From: Pogostemon cablin | Taxonomy: Eukaryota > Streptophyta > Magnoliopsida > Lamiales > Lamiaceae | Assembly (NCBI GenBank): GCA_023678885.1 | Contig: CM043009.1 | Location: forward strand, 16,051,117-16,115,116 | Reading direction: 5' to 3' | Length of the DNA: 64,000 nucleotides | Shown here: piece by piece, positions 59,217 to 64,000 of the stretch | How positions within the stretch are numbered: position 1 is the first letter of the stretch | Layout of the letters: each line of letters begins with the position of its first letter | The notes under the pieces: generated by a model | The model's input: the letters and a program-made list of their open reading frames with translations, nothing else | What the model was told of the DNA's origin: nothing | Databases searched by the model: none | Translations under genes and position numbers: made by a program

Positions 59217-59528
59217 TGGCTCTCATCGACGAAGTTGGTTGTGAAACCTGACATGTTGTTTGGGAAACGTGGGAAGAGTGGTCTGGTAGCCTTGAATGCG
59301 GATTTCACACAAGTTGCTTCATTTGTTAAAAAAGCGTCTTGGTTTAGAGGTTTGCTAAAAATTCAAGTTAATTGCTCATGTTATTAGTATATTTGTACTG
59401 CCAGCTTATTTTGCCTTTTTTTTTCAGGTTGAGATGGGTGGTTGCAAAGCACCTATAACTACATTCAGCGTCGAACCTTTTGTCCCTATGATGATGAATA
59501 TTACCTTTCCATAGTATTTGAAAGGTAG
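59217..59528 (+). pseudogene. ATP-citrate lyase subunit A (ACLA) fragment, two exons and an intron
   Basis: ACLA is the N-terminal-type subunit of the cytosolic enzyme that makes acetyl-CoA from citrate. The first block (59217 to about 59348) reads WLSSTKLVVKPDMLFGKRGK, then SGLVALNADFTQVASFVK, and shifts frame in an A-run near 59330 before RLGLE. An intron of about 80 bp ends in TTTTTTTTCAG. The second block (from about 59429) reads VEMGGCKAPITTFSVEPFVP, then loses one base and continues DDEYYLSIVFER in a different frame to about 59528. These are consecutive parts of plant ACLA. The rest of the gene (over 300 residues) is absent. The retained intron indicates a DNA-level copy. Confidence 0.85.
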
Positions 59529-61830
59529 GATGTTATTTCTCTTCTTTTTTTTTTTTTGAATTTTTTATCAGCCTCCCAATCATTTCTTATTTATCCATCT
59601 CTATTTAAGCGATCTGAGGGCCTAGAAGACTTCGCGTCCTTGCTGCCATTGAGCCAAATATTTTAGAGTTGTTCTCTTTCAATAACTACAATGATCAAGT
59701 TCATCTTAGTAGAATCATAAAGAGTTGTATTTTTTTAAAATTATCTTGAGAATAAAAGTAGATGCTAACAATATATTTTCCTCGCTGTAGGTGCGCCTTT
59801 TTTATTAGTAGAAGTTGAAGCTAAAAATTCCCATTGAGCACGGAATAAGAACCTTGCTTAAGCTTAAAGATTAGTATGCTTGAGATGGAGTTTTTCATTG
59901 GCATGGATTCATGCTAAATAAATCTTTAAATTATGCCAACCTCTTCACCCCATTACTTAAAGGGTGCATATTATGCTATAGATATAATAATAAATGATGG
60001 TTTCTTTTGTGAGTATGTAGCTTTAAATCATGCCTGTGAATCCTACTGACTTGCTTTTATTTTTTTTAGTAGATGATCTTCCTGGAGAGTCCAGAGCTGG
60101 TGTTGTGGCGATTGGTCTTCATCCAACCCTCCAGTTTGTGCCTTTCCTTTTCTCTCTATCATGTATTTTGTCTATTTTTTTCTTGCATTGCTCTAGGTGT
60201 ATTCTTATCATTGAAATAATGTGGTAGTTAAATGTATGTGAGGAATCTATTTAATAGTTTGTCTGGTGTGATGTAGTTTTTGAGAGCTTAATAGAGCCAT
60301 TTTGTTTTGGTATTGATCTTTTTCCTATTCATGACCTAACCTTTTAAGTGTGACGTGTTTTACATTTTGTCAACACGAAGTGCATTTTTGTTTCATAGTA
60401 TTGAACATTCAAGAGAGAAGCTCCTCTTTCTGGAAGTTCTATGAGCTCAACAATGTGAATTTGAATTTATCCTGTACTACTGTGACACTTTTTTTTGTGA
60501 TTGCTTTATTTTGTTCATTATTGAGTTACTTACGTATTTGTTATTGCTTTATAATGTATAGACAATAATATACTTTCTCAAGTGTTTACTATTCAATCTA
60601 GAGCATCAATTGGTCTTCTAGGTCAACTCTAATTAAAGCATTACCCATTTTACATCTTCTCTTCATTCTTTTGGGGTAGCCCACTTGGTGAAGGTGAGAA
60701 ATATTCTTTTAGATAATTTTTATATCTTGCTACTAATCTGAAAGTATTGGTTATTAAGGAAATTATCCTTCTATTTGTGTGTTTTCTTGAATTTCTAACA
60801 ATTCATTCATTAATATTTCTTATATTCAAGATTCAAGGATGGTGATGACTATCCTTGGTAACATTTTTAATCTATATTTTCTATCATGATATTATATTTT
60901 CAATTATCCATCCATGATGAGCTTCTACTCTAAAAGACTGCAACGAAAGCTGAGCTCATCTTGCTTTCGGGAAGAAATAGGTATTATTCCATTTAATGCT
61001 TACTACCTCTCACCATTGTTGGAGTGTTTCATTGCAGAAAGGTTTAACCTAACCTTTTTATGATTAATTATGCCCATATATTATGCATATTTTAACATTT
61101 TTGTTCGTTATACCGTCTGAAAATCACGATGCAATACAAACTAAATATTTTTGTTTGTAATTGTGTGATAGTTAACTTATTCACAATATAAACTAAATAT
61201 TTTTTGTTTGTTCTTTTCTTTTGTTCCTCTTATGAATATGGGAAGCTGAAGACCATTGTATGATGTTTCTTAATTTTATTCACTAATGTATTTTTTTGAA
61301 AATCACGATGCGATATATAGTATCTCTATTTTTTTTCTTCTTCAGAATGTGTCTTGCTGCACCTAAATTGCTGAAAAGTTTGCAATTGTTTCACTATATA
61401 TTAGTTGGGTAATGATTCAATAATAGATTTCTGGTATGTATCATTTGAGATAATTTACTTCTCTTCTTTGAAGTTCTGTATTTTGCTTCAATTATTTAGA
61501 TTCATGAGAATTGAGGCCTTTCATTGCTTCTCTCTCACCAGAAAATAAGAAAAATGCTCCTTAAGATAGTATATCATTCATATAAGTTGGAAGTAAACCA
61601 AAAAAATATTTCTAAGAAAATGAATGTGTCTCTGAAAATGTGGAAAACTATTCTGAATGTATTAACTAATGCTAGGGATATTGTTGTAGAGAGTGGAGGA
61701 ATTTTAATTGTTTCTCATGTGTTCGTGATATTTAATCTATATATGTTATGTGAGCATTTTTGTTGAGTTTGATTTCTTGTCGTAAAAATGGCATGCAATT
61801 TACACTTTGATTTTTCGTTAATCTTATAAG
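59529..61830. other. Anonymous AT-rich stretch
   Basis: No gene assigned. A coding-like block at 60074-60139 (DDLPGESRAGVVAIGLHPTL), preceded by TTTTTTTTAGTAG, is not recognised. Confidence 0.35.
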
Positions 61831-62382
61831 AAATAGAAAGAGGTGTGATAATTACTTTTGACAGCAAATAAAGCTTAGAGAATGATTCATGTATGGTCTT
61901 GAGAGAGGCTAGACTACATTCTTTGTTGATAAGTGTGTTGAAAAGGAATATACAGATGCAATAGAACTCAGAGTATGGTGTTTCAAGTGGGAGTCTCATA
62001 CGTATTTTCTCGATAATAACTCCATAAGCCTTGGTGCACCAGTTTCTAATGGTATACAAATACGATTTCATATTATCAATTCGAGCTATAGTCAATATGA
62101 GTGTTTCATATAGAAATATATTTTATGTATGTACATATTTACTAATACATTTGTTCTCTTTTTTGGTTTTGCAATCATATATTTGTATTTATTCTTCATT
62201 CAGTACCCTTGCATTTCTATTCAAAGTATTTTATCCTTCAAAACTTCTATGGCTATTTGTGTATTGGAATCTCTTTTACTTCTATCTTTGATATTATCTT
62301 TGTCTACCTAAAGTATGCACTATAAAATTAACTATTTTTCAAAGCATGGACATCTGGAAGTCAGATGTTCTTACTTTTGACT
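61831..62382. repeat. Direct duplication, copy 1
   Basis: It starts AAATAGAAAGAGGTGTG and runs through GACAGCAAATAAAGCTTAG, AATAACTCCATAAGCCTT and AACTATTTTTCAAAGC. It aligns over its length with 62936-63529 and shows scattered substitutions. No coding frame is shared between the copies. Confidence 0.85.
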
Positions 62383-62935
62383 CATGGAATCTCTTCTACT
62401 ACCTAAAGTATTGGAATCTCTTCTACTACTATCTTTGATATTATCTTTATCTATTACAACACATGGATTTTTAGTCATGCTTTGTTTGATTGGTTGCTCT
62501 CATACTCTACTAGATTCTTTGAATATTTGTCTTGGCCTTATTTTTCATTCCTTCCATTAATGAATAATAGTAATAATACATGTATCATCTTGGACTAGGT
62601 TCTTGCCTATTTGGCCTTTCCTCCCAATTATTAAAGACAAGATTGTTGTTGTTTTTGGAATGGATGATCCAATCTTCGTGAAAATAAATGCAAGAATAGA
62701 GTGTATTGGAGTAAGTCTTGGATCCAAGTAGAGAGAGACATTTATTTGAATTATTTAATGTAGCAAGACGACATAAAGCTTGCTAGATGACAACTATTTT
62801 CATATGAATGATTTAATATGAATGTATATGGTCTATATGCTTCAAATCCCCCCTCTCTATAGATACATGTGTGGTTTATCGAGTGGATAGAAAAATTGTC
62901 TATATCGCATCTTTGATAATGGGAGTATAAATGGT

Positions 62936-63529
62936 AAATAGAAAGGGGTGTGGTAATTACTTTTGACAGCAAATAAAGCTTAGAGCCACATGATCTAAGA
63001 AATATAGTTTAAAGTATACAATTTAAAATGATTCATGTATGGTCTTAGAGAGATGCTAATTCTTTGTTGAAAAGTGTATTGAAAAGTAATATACAGATGC
63101 AATAGAACTTGGAGTGTGTGGGTTTCAAGTGGGAGTTTGATGCGAATCTTCTAAACAATAACTCCATAAGCCTTCGTGCCTCAATTTCTAATGGTATACA
63201 GATAAGATTTCATATTTTCAATTTGAGTTATAGTCAATGTGAGTGTTTCATACAGATATAGTTTTTATGTATATACAAATTTACTAATAAATCTGTTCTC
63301 CCATTTAGTTTTGCAGTCATATATTTATTTTTATTCCTCAATGAGCACCCTTGCATTTCTATTTAAGGTATTTTATCCTTCAAAATTTATATGACTATTT
63401 ATTTATTAGAATCTCTTCTATTACTATCTTCAACATATATCTTTACCTACCTAAAATATGCCCTGTAAATGAACTATTTTTCAAAGCGTGGATATCTAAA
63501 AGTCAAAGGATATTCTGACTTTTGATTCT
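62936..63529. repeat. Direct duplication, copy 2
   Basis: Same orientation as copy 1, about 1.1 kb downstream. It contains an extra segment of about 40 bp after AAGCTTAGAG (about 62986-63025) that copy 1 lacks. Divergence suggests an old event. No transposon ends were recognised at the borders. Confidence 0.85.
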
Positions 63530-64000
63530 TCATTGAATCTAAATTGTTAATAAAATTTGCATTTAGCAAATGTGTAATTTATGTGAGGTAATTTTTTTAC
63601 TTGGAGAATAAATTGTGCTTGCATTAAGTTAGAGGAAGAGAGTGAAGCTAGCACGTACATTGTTCATTTTAATTTTATTTATTAAAAAACTTGAGGATGT
63701 TCAAAGGCTTGGCTCATGGTATAGTACACACTCAGTGTGTATTACTTTATATATATATATATATATATATATTTATTTATTTATATAAATTAACACGAAA
63801 TTATGTATATTTTTTAATATATAAATTAACAAAAAACTATATGTAAACATACGATGTACTATAGTGCTGCAGGTAAAGAAACTAGGGAATTTGCAAGATA
63901 TATGCAACTTGGTTTGCTAGCTAATAGAGCACTCACAATAGCTAGTAAGACATATAATATTTATTAGACATGAAAACAATTGATTTTCTGTTAAATAAAG
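63530..64000. other. Anonymous end of window with a TA microsatellite
   Basis: A (TA)n tract lies at about 63749-63772. No gene or element end recognised. Confidence 0.5.

Noticed and set aside
1..64000. Endogenous pararetrovirus or other viral insertion
   Set aside because: No viral coat, movement protein or reverse transcriptase motif was seen; retroelement coding here is limited to Gypsy gag-protease.
1..64000. tRNA or rRNA genes
   Set aside because: The only tRNA-like strings are the tRNA-Asp primer sites of elements A and B and the boxes inside the hAT MITE; none has a full cloverleaf.

Overview
This window is nuclear DNA from a flowering plant, almost certainly a eudicot. It is very AT-rich and mostly transposon-derived. 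Supporting signs are Stowaway MITEs (CTCCCTCCGTCC ends flanked by TA), hAT and Mutator-type MITEs, Athila/Tat-like Gypsy LTR elements primed by tRNA-Asp, a FAR1-family sequence, and fragments of plant gene families with introns retained. I cannot name the species. No rRNA, tRNA, CRISPR or bacterial feature was seen, and I found no gene that I can call intact.

Layout. 1-1.9 kb: 3' end of a plus-strand Gypsy element (polypurine tract and LTR). 1.9-3.5 kb: 3' end and LTR of a Copia element carrying a Stowaway MITE. 3.5-5.2 kb: a decayed LTR-like segment and a dispersed repeat. 5.2-10 kb: TA microsatellites, an hAT-type element with an 8-bp duplication, and a terminal-inverted-repeat element with a GC-rich core. 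10.0-14.2 kb (minus): a decayed multi-exon Ulp1/SENP-like cysteine protease gene of the transposon-associated kind. 15.9-17.8 kb: nested MITEs, one with a 9-bp target duplication. 20.0-30.2 kb (plus): a FAR1-related pseudogene cut in two by an 8.06-kb minus-strand Gypsy element A (20752-28807, duplication TGAAT). 30.4-38.8 kb: a sister Gypsy element B (30422-38760, duplication GGATG). Both carry gag and protease but no reverse transcriptase, RNase H or integrase. 41.3-46 kb: fragments of NTF2 (last exon), CLASP and a DUF538 gene, plus an hAT MITE with tRNA-like promoter boxes. 46.3-49.2 kb: a cluster of Stowaway and 'GAGACCGTCTCAC' MITEs. 49.2-54.2 kb: AT-rich anonymous DNA with microsatellites and diverged tandem repeats. 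54.4-59.5 kb: fragments of an LPLAT/MBOAT gene and of ATP-citrate lyase subunit A. 61.8-63.5 kb: a direct duplication of about 0.55 kb.

How it fits together. Elements A and B share terminal sequences, primer site, gag-protease and a conserved non-coding 2-kb tract, so they are one non-autonomous family that would need enzymes from a full-length relative. B has near-identical LTRs and a perfect primer site and is younger than A, which has several stop codons. The most interesting material is the conserved architecture of these gag-only elements: a hairpin on the gag-protease stop codon, extra internal polypurine tracts, and motif arrays upstream of the TATA box that differ between families. 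The second point of interest is the scatter of intron-containing gene fragments, which points to DNA-level duplication or capture.
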